Shown here: positions 34,004 through 41,943 of the stretch, piece by piece
How positions within the stretch are numbered: position 1 is the first letter of the stretch
Layout: the number at the start of each line of letters is the position of its first letter
From: DATBGS01 sp036557885
GTDB lineage: Bacteria > Chloroflexota > Ktedonobacteria > Ktedonobacterales > DATBGS01
Direction of reading: 5' to 3'
NCBI GenBank assembly: GCA_036557885.1
Contig: DATBGS010000003.1
Location: forward strand, 76,731-140,730
DNA: 64,000 nt
Notes under the pieces: generated by a model
What the model saw: only the letters and a program-made list of their open reading frames with translations
The model's database searches: none
What the model was told of the DNA's origin: nothing
Program-made: the position numbers and the translations under genes

Positions 34004-34879
34004 GTGATCGAGTTTTTTCAAGCCCTCTTTAACCAGCTTACCTGGGTGGATGTCCTCGACATCCTGATCGTCACGCTGATTATTTATGCCATTCTGGTGC
34101 TGGTGCGGGGCACGCGCGCCGATCAAATCCTGCAAGGATTAGCGATTGTTCTCCTGGTGGGCATTCTGATCAGTTCCGTCTTTCACTTGACGTTGCTGGG
34201 CTGGCTGCTGCGCAATTCCATTCCAGCGATTTTGATCGCGCTGCCGGTGATTTTTCAGCCAGAGTTACGCCGCCTGTTGGAATACCTGGGCCGCAGCAGC
34301 CGGGTGGTGAACCTGCCGGGCACGAACATTACGCGCAGCACTGAGCGAACGGTAGACGAGATTTGCCAGGCGGTGGCAGTCCTGAAAGAGCGGCGTCATC
34401 CTGGCGCGCTGCTCTGCATTGAGCGCAGCACGGGCCTGCAAGACTACGTAGCTACCGGGGTGCGGGTGGAGGGGCTGGTCAGCATAGAGTTATTGTTGAG
34501 CATCTTTTATCCCAATTCGCCGCTGCATGATGGCGCGGTGATCATTCGTGGTGATCGCGTGGTGGCGGCGCGGGTGGTCTTGCCGCTTTCTGAGGCGGTT
34601 GGCGAGCATGCCGAACTGGGCACGCGCCACCGGGCGGCGCTGGGCCTCTCCGAGCAGACCGATGCAGTGGTGGTGGTGGTTTCGGAACAAACAGGCAAGG
34701 TTTCGCTGGCTGAACATGGCCGACTGGTGCAAAACGTGAGCGATGAGCGCCTGCGCCGCGTCTTATTGCTCCTGCGCGACCCAGGGCGGCGTATGCGGCG
34801 GCGCGCGGCAACCCGTCTGGCCCCTGGAGCCACTGGTTCGCTGGCCCGCGATGCCATCAAGAGCGCGGAGCGCCCCTGA
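34004..34879 (+). CDS. cdaA: diadenylate cyclase
   Basis: 291 residues. Three N-terminal transmembrane helices (about 16-85) precede the DAC domain with the catalytic LHDGAVII (DGA at 176-178) and GTRHRAALG (RHR at 208-210). It makes cyclic di-AMP from two ATP at the membrane, controlling potassium and osmolyte balance. The start is a GTG at 34004 with AGGAGG upstream. The C-terminal 30 residues are basic. cdaR follows after 55 bases, and glmS comes next, the same order as in Firmicutes (cdaA-cdaR-glmM/glmS). Confidence 0.96.
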   Translation: MIEFFQALFNQLTWVDVLDILIVTLIIYAILVLVRGTRADQILQGLAIVLLVGILISSVFHLTLLGWLLRNSIPAILIALPVIFQPELRRLLEYLGRSSRVVNLPGTNITRSTERTVDEICQAVAVLKERRHPGALLCIERSTGLQDYVATGVRVEGLVSIELLLSIFYPNSPLHDGAVIIRGDRVVAARVVLPLSEAVGEHAELGTRHRAALGLSEQTDAVVVVVSEQTGKVSLAEHGRLVQNVSDERLRRVLLLLRDPGRRMRRRAATRLAPGATGSLARDAIKSAERP

Positions 34880-34934
34880 GCGCGTGGGCTGAACACAAAT
34901 CAAGCGCTTGAGGAACCAGGAAAGAAGCAAGAAC

Positions 34935-35687
34935 ATGTCCATGCGAACTGAGAATGCCCCTTCATCTCTCCGCCGCCAGCCGCCGCGCTGGCTGCGCTGG
35001 CTGCGTGCCAGCTCGCGGTTTCTCTTTCATACGCTGGGGCTGCGTTTTTTGCTGGCGTTAATCTCGGCGTTTGCGCTCTGGACGTTTGTGGCCCGCGATA
35101 CCAGCCCCACCGGGGCGCCCGGTCTGACGACCAGCGCCTATCGCACGGTGGCTGTTGTCGCCAAACTGCATGGCAACCCCGCCGATGGCTATGGCGTGAC
35201 CAGCGTGGTGGTGACGCCGCCGACGATTACAGTCCAGGGCGCCGCGCTTAGCCTGGGCGACATCAACTTTGTTAATACCGAAGTGCTTGACATCACCAAC
35301 CAGATAGATACCGTGACTCGTCCGGCGATCATTGATCTGCCGCCTGGCATTACCAGCACTGCCGCTACCGCCGTGACGGTTTCTATCTTTATTGCGCCGA
35401 TTGCGGGCAAGGTTTCGGCCAATGTGCCCATTACCCTCAAAGGGCTGTCGCCTGGGCTGGCGGCTACGCTTTCGCCTGATTCGGTGAACGTGACGCTGAA
35501 TGGCCCGCTGCCCCGGCTCAAAGACCTGAATCTGCGCGCGGTGGTGGATGTGACCGGTGAGGGGCCAGGAAGCTATATTCTGCCGGTGCAGGTGGCAACC
35601 CCCAACGACATCACGGTGCAGATCGCGCCAGCAGATGTGACTGTGACGCTGACCACCGTGACGCCTGGAGTCATGGTGACGCCGTGA
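34935..35687 (+). CDS. cdaR: CdaR / YbbR-domain regulator of diadenylate cyclase
   Basis: 250 residues. A basic N-terminus and a single membrane anchor (LRFLLALISAFALWTFVA) precede two YbbR-like extracytoplasmic repeats (YRTVAVVAKLHGNPADGY, VTPPTITVQGAALSL; NVPITLKGLSPGLAATLSPD, VNVTLNGPL). CdaR modulates CdaA through the membrane. The ATG at 34935 is preferred over a TTG at 34908, which lacks any Shine-Dalgarno. Thr/Val-rich strands end in a short tail. Confidence 0.85.
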   Translation: MSMRTENAPSSLRRQPPRWLRWLRASSRFLFHTLGLRFLLALISAFALWTFVARDTSPTGAPGLTTSAYRTVAVVAKLHGNPADGYGVTSVVVTPPTITVQGAALSLGDINFVNTEVLDITNQIDTVTRPAIIDLPPGITSTAATAVTVSIFIAPIAGKVSANVPITLKGLSPGLAATLSPDSVNVTLNGPLPRLKDLNLRAVVDVTGEGPGSYILPVQVATPNDITVQIAPADVTVTLTTVTPGVMVTP

Positions 35688-35754
35688 GTCCCAGAGTCCC
35701 AGAAGTGTCACCCATTTCACACGCCACACTCTGGTAAAACCCACAACGTTATGT

Positions 35755-35760
35755 TATGCT
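35755..35760 (+). promoter_or_regulatory. possible -10 box of the glmS transcript
   Basis: TATGCT (35755-35760), 55 bases before the ribozyme cleavage site, could be a -10 element. The -35 region at 17-base spacing (TGGTAA) is weak. Confidence 0.4.
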
Positions 35761-35815
35761 GAGGGTGTCAGTCTGTTTTTGTATGGCGGACGGTGAAGAT
35801 GGTGTTTTTGATGTA

Positions 35816-35990
35816 GCGCATGGACTGGGAGCGGGAGGTGCTCTCCAGTTGACGAGGTGGAGGCTATCGAGCCGACATGTGGTGTGCCCACGTGCGGAGA
35901 ATCAGCGGGTGCCTCCAGGGAGTTGGGCCATCCCCCAGACCCTGACAAACCCGGCGGATGACTGCCGGACCAAAACGGGGCCAATGGCAG
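35816..35990 (+). ncRNA. glmS ribozyme
   Basis: The leader of glmS contains the conserved core of the glucosamine-6-phosphate-activated ribozyme: GCGCATGGACTGG at the 5' end (cleavage expected between A35815 and G35816), then GTTGACGAGGTGGAGG and CTATCGAG, and later TCAGCGGGTGCCTCC, which pairs with GTGGAGG. A 3' domain with CCGGC/GCCGG (P4 region) follows. Glucosamine-6-phosphate should trigger self-cleavage and lower GlmS synthesis. The 3' boundary is approximate. A short hairpin GGGCA/TGCCC plus five Ts (35995-36014) lies between it and the Shine-Dalgarno. Confidence 0.93.
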
Positions 35991-36041
35991 CAATGGGCAG
36001 CGCATGCCCTTTTTGTTGCTTACAGGAGGATTTCCCATTCC

Positions 36042-37913
36042 ATGTGCGGAATTGTTGGTTATGTGGGGTCGCAGCAGGCGGCACCCATCTTGCTTGATGG
36101 TCTGAAACGGCTGGAATATCGCGGCTATGATTCGGCGGGCATCGCGGTGTTGGGTGACGATGGGCAGATGGTGGTGCGCAAACGCGCCGGAAAGCTGGCA
36201 AATCTGGTTGGTGTGATTCAAGATGGGGAGGGCCATCCCCAGGGGTCTATTGGCATTGGGCATACGCGCTGGGCGACGCATGGCCGCCCCAACGACGAGA
36301 ACGCCCATCCCCATAGCGATTGCCAGGGCGAGATTTTCCTGGTGCATAACGGCATTATTGAAAACTATGCCGAACTGCGCGCCGAACTGATCAGCAAAGG
36401 GCACATCTTCCGCTCCGAGACGGATACGGAGGTGCTGGCCCATCTGATTGAGATGATGGAGGAAGCCGCTCACGGCGACTTCTTCAAGGCGGTGCGGTTG
36501 GCGCTGGCCCGCGTCACTGGCTCCTACTCGATTGCTGTTGTCAGTCAGCGCCACCCCGATCTGGTGGTGGGCGCGCGCACGGCTGGCCCGCTGATTGTGG
36601 GCCTGGGCGAGCACGAAACATTTCTGGCCTCGGATATTCCCGCGCTGCTCAAGCACACGCGCCAGGTGTTGATTTTGGAGGAAGGCGAGTTGGTGGCAAT
36701 GACCCCGGAAAGCGTGCAGATCACTGATCTGGCGGGGCGGGTCATTCCGCGCGAGCCGCTGACGATTGAATGGGATGTGGAGTCGGCGGAAAAAGGCGGC
36801 TATGCCCATTTTATGCTCAAGGAGATTTTTGAGCAGCCAGATGCTATCCGCCGAGCGCTCCTGGGGCGGTTGATGGAAACGCCCAAGGGATTGGAACTGC
36901 GTCTGCCAGAACTGGCCGCGCTGGAGGCGCAGGGCGTCTTCAAACGTGTCCAGCGGGTGGTTATCGTGGCCTGTGGCACCTCGCTGTATGCCGGTCTGGT
37001 GGCAAAGTATCTGATCGAGGAGTGCGCGAGGCTGCCGGTGGAAGTGGTGCCAGCATCGGAGTTTCGCTACAGTAATCCGGTGGTTGGGCCAAAGGTGCTC
37101 TGCATCCCGATTACCCAATCTGGCGAGACAGCAGACACGCTGGCTGGTGTGCGCCAGGCGCGCGAGATGGACGCGCCGGTGGTTTCGTTGACCAACGTGG
37201 TTGGCAGCGCCATTACGCGCCTCTCTGATGCGGTGCTTCAGCTTCAGGCGGGGCCAGAGATTTGTGTCGTGGCGACGAAAACGTTTGTGTCCTCGGTGAC
37301 GATTCTTTCGATGCTGGCGCTGTACCTGGGCAGGCTGCGGGGCAGCATGCGCGGCAAGGAACTGGAGCACCTGCTGGCGGCGCTGCATACGCTGCCCAGT
37401 CTGGCAGAGCGTGTGCTGGAGCGGGCCAAAAGCGATGAGGACCATATCGAGGCGGTGGCGCGTCGGCTGTCTTCCTGCCAGAGCTTCCTGTTTGTTGGGC
37501 GCGGCGTGGGCTATCCTATCGCGCTGGAGGGTGCGCTCAAGCTGAAGGAGGTTTCGTATCTCCACGCCGAGGGCTATCCGGCTGGCGAGATGAAGCATGG
37601 CCCCATTGCGCTGCTGGACCCGGAAACGCCGCTGGTGGCGCTGGCAACGGCCAGCAAGACCTATGACAAAGTGATCAGCAATGTTCAGGAGGCGCGTGCC
37701 CGCGACGCGCAGATTGTGGCGGTGGCAACCGAAGGGGATATGAGCATCGTTCAGCAGGCGCAAGATGTCTTCTTTGTTCCCTTTGTTCACGAGCTGCTTT
37801 CGCCGATTCTCCAGGTGATTCCGCTGCAACTACTTGGCTATTATGCGGCGGTGGCGCGCAGTTGCAGCATTGATCAGCCGCGTAACCTCGCCAAATCGGT
37901 GACAGTGGAATAA
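36042..37913 (+). CDS. glmS: glutamine-fructose-6-phosphate aminotransferase (isomerizing)
   Basis: 623 residues. The N-terminal glutaminase begins MCGIVGYVGS, with Cys2 as the nucleophile after Met removal, and contains LEYRGYDSAGIA and HTRWATHGRPNDENAHPH. Two SIS sugar-isomerase domains follow (CGTSLYAGLVAKYLIE; SQSGETADT form ITQSGETADTLAGVRQA; KEVSYLHAEGYPAGEMKHGPIAL; final LAKSVTVE). It makes glucosamine-6-phosphate, the first step to cell-wall amino sugars. The start at 36042 follows AGGAGGA. Controlled by the ribozyme upstream. Confidence 0.98.
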   Translation: MCGIVGYVGSQQAAPILLDGLKRLEYRGYDSAGIAVLGDDGQMVVRKRAGKLANLVGVIQDGEGHPQGSIGIGHTRWATHGRPNDENAHPHSDCQGEIFLVHNGIIENYAELRAELISKGHIFRSETDTEVLAHLIEMMEEAAHGDFFKAVRLALARVTGSYSIAVVSQRHPDLVVGARTAGPLIVGLGEHETFLASDIPALLKHTRQVLILEEGELVAMTPESVQITDLAGRVIPREPLTIEWDVESAEKGGYAHFMLKEIFEQPDAIRRALLGRLMETPKGLELRLPELAALEAQGVFKRVQRVVIVACGTSLYAGLVAKYLIEECARLPVEVVPASEFRYSNPVVGPKVLCIPITQSGETADTLAGVRQAREMDAPVVSLTNVVGSAITRLSDAVLQLQAGPEICVVATKTFVSSVTILSMLALYLGRLRGSMRGKELEHLLAALHTLPSLAERVLERAKSDEDHIEAVARRLSSCQSFLFVGRGVGYPIALEGALKLKEVSYLHAEGYPAGEMKHGPIALLDPETPLVALATASKTYDKVISNVQEARARDAQIVAVATEGDMSIVQQAQDVFFVPFVHELLSPILQVIPLQLLGYYAAVARSCSIDQPRNLAKSVTVE

Positions 37914-37921
37914 GGCGTACA

Positions 37922-38002
37922 TGTAGCCAACATAGTTGTCCTTTTAGAATAATGTTGAGAACTTTAGAATAAAGTTGGGAACTTTTGAATAAAGTTTTGC
38001 GC
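37922..38002. repeat. three 20-bp tandem repeats resembling an IS end
   Basis: Units of 20 bases starting TTTAGAATAATGTTGAGAAC (37943-37962), then 37963-37982 and a degenerate 37983-38002, follow TGTAGCCAACATAGTTGTCC. IS21-type elements begin with TG and carry several such terminal repeats that bind the transposase. No transposase lies nearby, so this is at most a solo end. AT-rich compared with its surroundings. Confidence 0.5.
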
Positions 38003-38132
38003 ACGCAAGTGCTATTACTCATGAGTTCCCCTGGTGTATCACCCAGCCTAAATCCTGTGCTTATGACGAAGTTAGCAAGCACACCGATTTGGTAAGTGGT
38101 CACCACAGAGAGCTTTGCCTGGGAAATGCGGA

Positions 38133-38168
38133 GAAAAAGCACCAGGCGCGCCATCTGCGCGCCTGGTG
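38133..38168 (-). terminator. strong intrinsic terminator of the Asp-box gene
   Basis: On the minus strand, CACCAGGCGCGC pairs perfectly with GCGCGCCTGGTG (12 bp, 5-base loop), followed by CTTTTTC. It sits about 24 bases after the stop of the gene at 38192-39955. Confidence 0.88.
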
Positions 38169-38191
38169 TTCGTGTGTGGAGAGCTCTTGAG

Positions 38192-39955
38192 CTACGGGAA
38201 CTTGATGGACTGGCTGTAGGCATCCTGGTTGGGCGTGTCGTTGGCAACGTTGGGGTTGCCTCGGAAGTCTGTCCAGCAGGGGTGGAATCTCAGATCGGTG
38301 CCCATTGCGACCGCCGTGTAGTCACCAATGAATTCGCCCTGGAGAATCTGCCCCGTGACAAAGCCAACGCCCACAAACTGAACATTGGGGTCCTCGGACT
38401 GAGTGGTGATGCGATGTACCGCCGCATGCTGCAGATTGCCCAGCCCGTTCGAGCCTGCCCAGGCGTAGTCGATATTGATGCCGCTGGGGTCGTAATGCCG
38501 GGTGTAGAAGGAGACGACCACGCGACCGTTATACGCGGCAATGCCTGGGTAGACCTCATCATCAGTGGTGCCGATCTGGTCGAGTTCGGATCTCCACTGT
38601 GTGCCATTGGTGGAGGTGTTGATGAAGACATCGCCGTTGGTCTTGATGGAGTTGCCGTTGGCATCGTACAGGCCGTTGCGGTCATCCGCCCAGGTCACAT
38701 ACAACTGATCCGTTGTGCGGTCGATGGCGAAAGACGGGAAGCTGTTGATGCGCCAGTTCTCGCCGGTCAAAGTGGAGCGGCCCACATCGGGGTTGAAGGG
38801 GAAGTCGAAGTCCAACGAAACCTGGGTGTTGGTGAAGGTGGTGCCGCCGTCTGTCGATTTGGCCACAATGATCTCGTCATGGTCGGTGGCCTGGTCGCAG
38901 TTGAGCGTCTGACAAACAGCTGACTCATAGGCAATAAAGAGCGTGCCATGACTGTTGACCAGCGGATAGGAACCCTGAGAGAACGGGGTGACCCCGCCAG
39001 GCGTGAAGGAGGAAGGGGGGTTCACTTCTACCGGAGCAGACCAGGTCGCGCCACCATTGGTGGTCTTGGAGACCACAATGGGCGAGCCATCAGGACCGAA
39101 CTCTGTCCAGGTCACGTAGGCCACGTTGCTGTTGCGGGGATCAACCCCCACCCACTCTTTGTCGTTGGAGATACTTGCGGGGAGGGGATTGCCGTTGGCA
39201 TCTACGCCATCGGTATGGACAATGCTTGGCTCGCTCCAGGTGAGGCCGCCGTCGTGTGAGATGCTGACGACGATGCCGCTGCCAGCATTCAGGCGGCTGA
39301 AGACCAGATTCGCATAGTAGACGGTGTTGTTCGGGCCAAAGGAGAGGGCCGGGTCGCCAGCCGAGTCCATATCAGAGAGCGCGCCGGTAGCGCCGGTCTG
39401 GAAGGTCAGATGAGGAAGCTGCACATTGGTCCAGGTCGTGCCGCCGTCAAAGGTGACGTAGGCATAGCCCGAGCCGTCAACGCGGTTCTCGCGGGTATTG
39501 AACACACGATAATCATTGGTGCCCGCGACGAGATTATTGGGGTTATTCGGGTTGACTGCAATGGTGGTTTCGTTCTGGGGGGTGCCACAGCCGGTCTGTG
39601 AGCCAACTGGAACGACCGCATCGTTGACGATCTGGTCAACATTGGGCGCCGGATTGCTATAGGGGTTGGGGTTGCCCAGGAAGTCCTGGCAGAGCGCCGA
39701 GAGCGTGGGGCTTGGGCTGGTGTCGTCATCACCGCCGCCGTCATCCCCATTTAAAATGGGATTGCGGCGCGCCAGTGGTTGATTCTCTTTGGAGTTAGCG
39801 AGGTGTGGCTCAGCGCTGGCATGATGCACTTCTGCGCTGGGGGCAGCTTTGGTATGACCGGCACCCAGCGTGAAGAACGCGCCCATACCTGCAATGACGA
39901 GCAGCGCTGTCATAGCGTTGAGCCATACTGAGCGTTTGGTAATGATCTGCTTCAT
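38192..39955 (-). CDS. secreted protein with Asp-box (BNR/sialidase-like) repeats
   Basis: 587 residues. A signal peptide (KRSVWLNAMTALLVIAGMGAFFTLG) is followed by an acidic Gly/Asp linker (DDGGGDDDTSPSPT) and a beta-propeller domain with several Asp-box motifs: TFDGGTTWTNV, SHDGGLTWSEP, TTNGGATWSAP and STDGGTTFTNT. Such propellers occur in sialidases, glycosidases and surface binding proteins; the catalytic Arg triad and Tyr/Glu pair of sialidases could not be placed, so enzyme activity is not claimed. ATG behind a weak GGAG. Confidence 0.85.
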   Translation of the reverse strand: MKQIITKRSVWLNAMTALLVIAGMGAFFTLGAGHTKAAPSAEVHHASAEPHLANSKENQPLARRNPILNGDDGGGDDDTSPSPTLSALCQDFLGNPNPYSNPAPNVDQIVNDAVVPVGSQTGCGTPQNETTIAVNPNNPNNLVAGTNDYRVFNTRENRVDGSGYAYVTFDGGTTWTNVQLPHLTFQTGATGALSDMDSAGDPALSFGPNNTVYYANLVFSRLNAGSGIVVSISHDGGLTWSEPSIVHTDGVDANGNPLPASISNDKEWVGVDPRNSNVAYVTWTEFGPDGSPIVVSKTTNGGATWSAPVEVNPPSSFTPGGVTPFSQGSYPLVNSHGTLFIAYESAVCQTLNCDQATDHDEIIVAKSTDGGTTFTNTQVSLDFDFPFNPDVGRSTLTGENWRINSFPSFAIDRTTDQLYVTWADDRNGLYDANGNSIKTNGDVFINTSTNGTQWRSELDQIGTTDDEVYPGIAAYNGRVVVSFYTRHYDPSGINIDYAWAGSNGLGNLQHAAVHRITTQSEDPNVQFVGVGFVTGQILQGEFIGDYTAVAMGTDLRFHPCWTDFRGNPNVANDTPNQDAYSQSIKFP

Positions 39956-40463
39956 TAGGAGTCTCCGTCAAACGAACTATGAAATGTCAGTAGGAATGCT
40001 CATCCTGATTTTCCCTGCTGGTGCTCCAGAGTATGATGAGAGAACCGGGCGCTCTCCTCTGTGAGTCTTTTCCCTCCCTTCTGCACCTGGCGGCGTGCTG
40101 GTGCCTCCAGAGGAGGCTGCCGGAGCTGCTGGTGCATTACAAGGCCAATTGGAGTTGTTGGGCTGGGGCGTTGCCCACTCGACGTGGCAGAATCAAAAGA
40201 CCTCGACGATGGCTGAAAAGCCCGACAACCTTCCACCTCTACTATGGGGACAAAGCTGCCTGAAGGCCAGGGAGAAATGGTTGAGAAATGGTTGAGAATC
40301 TTAGCTTGCTTAGCAGCTTTGAGAACGAGGCGCGCAAGGCAAAGCCAGGCGAGGGCGAGTGCTCGCCGAACAACCAAAGGATAATTTAGGCGCTCTCGCG
40401 GTGTATAGTGAGAGTGCTCGGGAAGACCATCAACGCTGTGATTTGACAGGATTAAAATGACGT

Positions 40464-40609
40464 CTGAAAGACGAACTCGCCGACGAATTTGCTGGCTGAA
40501 GCAAAGAGCCAGTGAAGCAGAGCCTGACAATGCCACGTGGGAAACGTTTTGGCCCCTTTCCGCCATCTTTTGATCTGTTTTGGGGTTCGGCGACAAGTTC
40601 GTCTTTCAG
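40464..40609. repeat. 146-base unit flanked by 24-bp inverted repeats
   Basis: CTGAAAGACGAACTCGCCGA at 40464 and onward (24 bases) matches the reverse complement of 40586-40609 at 21 of 24 positions. The internal 98 bases hold no ORF. A third core AGTCTTTCAG follows near 40660. Size and structure suit a non-autonomous MITE-like element. Confidence 0.65.
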
Positions 40610-40891
40610 AACGTTCGGGCGGCCAATCAAGGAGCGGCACATCAAACGCTTGCGACAGATTAGTCTTTCAGGATGGGGATACGCTGATACGAATAACATC
40701 AGCCTACATCCCGTTTCCAGATGAGCGAAACAAGGCCCGCCAAGTTATTGCGAAAGTGCCAGAAAAGCGTCAGTCCAGGTTTCAAGCGCCTTGATGCTCA
40801 TCAGTTGCCAGGAATCAGAAGCATGGCGCCACAGCGCCATGTATCATGTCAGAATACAAACTCGTCCCTTACTGATCTTCAAGGCTGCATT

Positions 40892-41100
40892 CTAGACGGT
40901 ACCTGCTGACACCAGCGGTTGCGCACCGATGTTCTGGGCAAAGGAGCAAAGGTTGTTTGGATCAAAGATGAAGAACTGATCGGAATTTACTGTGGTCCAG
41001 GTTTGCCCACCATCGGTGGCTGAGCTCGTGCTGCTGCCAGGGAGGTAGCTTTTTGTAGAAAGAATGTAGACCTTGTCAGTGCTTGACGATAGTATCTCAA
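40892..41100 (-). pseudogene. 3' fragment of an Asp-box (BNR) protein gene
   Basis: The frame encodes KVYILSTKSYLPGSSTSS and SATDGGQTWTTV followed by a terminal segment with a stop. SATDGGQTWTT is an Asp box like those of the secreted protein at 38192-39955. No signal peptide, start or further blades are present, so it is a truncated remnant. Confidence 0.55.
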
Positions 41101-41282
41101 CCATTTTAAGCGAGAAACCACTGTTAACCATATGGAGAAAAGGTGAAGAAATGGTTGGGGTTGGCCGAGAAGATGGAAATACACGAGAACATCTCGAAAG
41201 GAAACTTTCCACCCTGCGATAACGTCTTTTCCCTTATAAGGCTCGTTTCTTTGTCAAGAGCAAGCATATGCCTGGAGGTGCA

Positions 41283-41777
41283 ATGGTGCGATTCATCATC
41301 AGTTCGCTTGGACTAGGTATCTTGCTGGTAGGATGCGCCCCTGGAGGCGGGACCACCAGCTCCCCAACTCCCGCTTCGACGGCTGGCGGAAGGTTGGTCA
41401 GCATCAGCACAGACAAAGCTACCTATGCGCCAGACGGCACCATTACGGTCACTGTTCACAATACGCTGGCGACCCCCATCTACGCGATGGATACCCTCGC
41501 CAGTTGCTCAATCCTCTCTCTCCAATTTCAGGTGAACGGTGCCTGGCAGGCCAGTCAGGTCGCTCAGTGCCCGCAGAAACGTCCGGCACGCCCCGTGAAA
41601 ATTGACGCGGGCGCCACCTACACTGCCATGATCACGGCTGGGTATCCTGGTTTGCAGCAACTTCCCTTTCCCACAGGAAGTTATCAGCTTGCGCTCGTGT
41701 ATGCCACCTCACCCGATACCCTTCCCTCCACAGAGAATGGCACGAGGATTACCTCCAGCATCTTTCAGGTGCAGTAA
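41283..41777 (+). CDS. putative lipoprotein with immunoglobulin-like fold
   Basis: 164 residues. The N-terminus MVRFIISSLGLGILLVGCAP carries a lipobox (LVGC), so Cys would be lipidated and the protein anchored outside. A Ser/Thr/Pro linker is followed by a beta-rich domain (STDKATYAPDGTITVTVHN) of the kind seen in intracellular proteinase inhibitor-like and Ig-like domains. GGAGGTG precedes the ATG at 41283; GTG at 41286 is an alternative. Function unknown. Confidence 0.75.
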   Translation: MVRFIISSLGLGILLVGCAPGGGTTSSPTPASTAGGRLVSISTDKATYAPDGTITVTVHNTLATPIYAMDTLASCSILSLQFQVNGAWQASQVAQCPQKRPARPVKIDAGATYTAMITAGYPGLQQLPFPTGSYQLALVYATSPDTLPSTENGTRITSSIFQVQ

Positions 41778-41943
41778 TTCTCTGGTGCAGCTCCTCCATG
41801 GGTAGAAGAAAGGTGCTGCACCGCCCTTCTTGCCAACAAGCGCTCTCGATATCAAGCGGGCAATTGAACGTACAAGTATGCCTGTTTACTGCGAAAACAA
41901 GCACAAGCGCGTGACAGTATAGCCGTTGAGATCGTGAGGTGGC

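Larger units (their letters stand above)
39956..41282. other. relic-rich intergenic region
   Basis: About 1.3 kb without an intact gene. The long minus-strand frame 40000-40596 has no family signature. The region contains a 146-base inverted-repeat unit (40464-40609), a fragment of an Asp-box gene (40892-41100) and an extra copy of the AGTCTTTCAG core near 40660. It looks like accumulated remnants of mobile or duplicated DNA. Confidence 0.6.

Noticed and set aside
32201..34135. 644-codon minus-strand ORF over the TPR gene and cdaA
   Set aside because: It is the reverse-frame shadow of strongly supported genes and lacks any motif.
35754..37829. 691-codon minus-strand ORF opposite glmS
   Set aside because: Complete overlap with the clear GlmS protein; no family signature.
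40000..40596. 198-codon minus-strand ORF in the decayed region
   Set aside because: No homology features, low-complexity, and overlaps the inverted-repeat unit.
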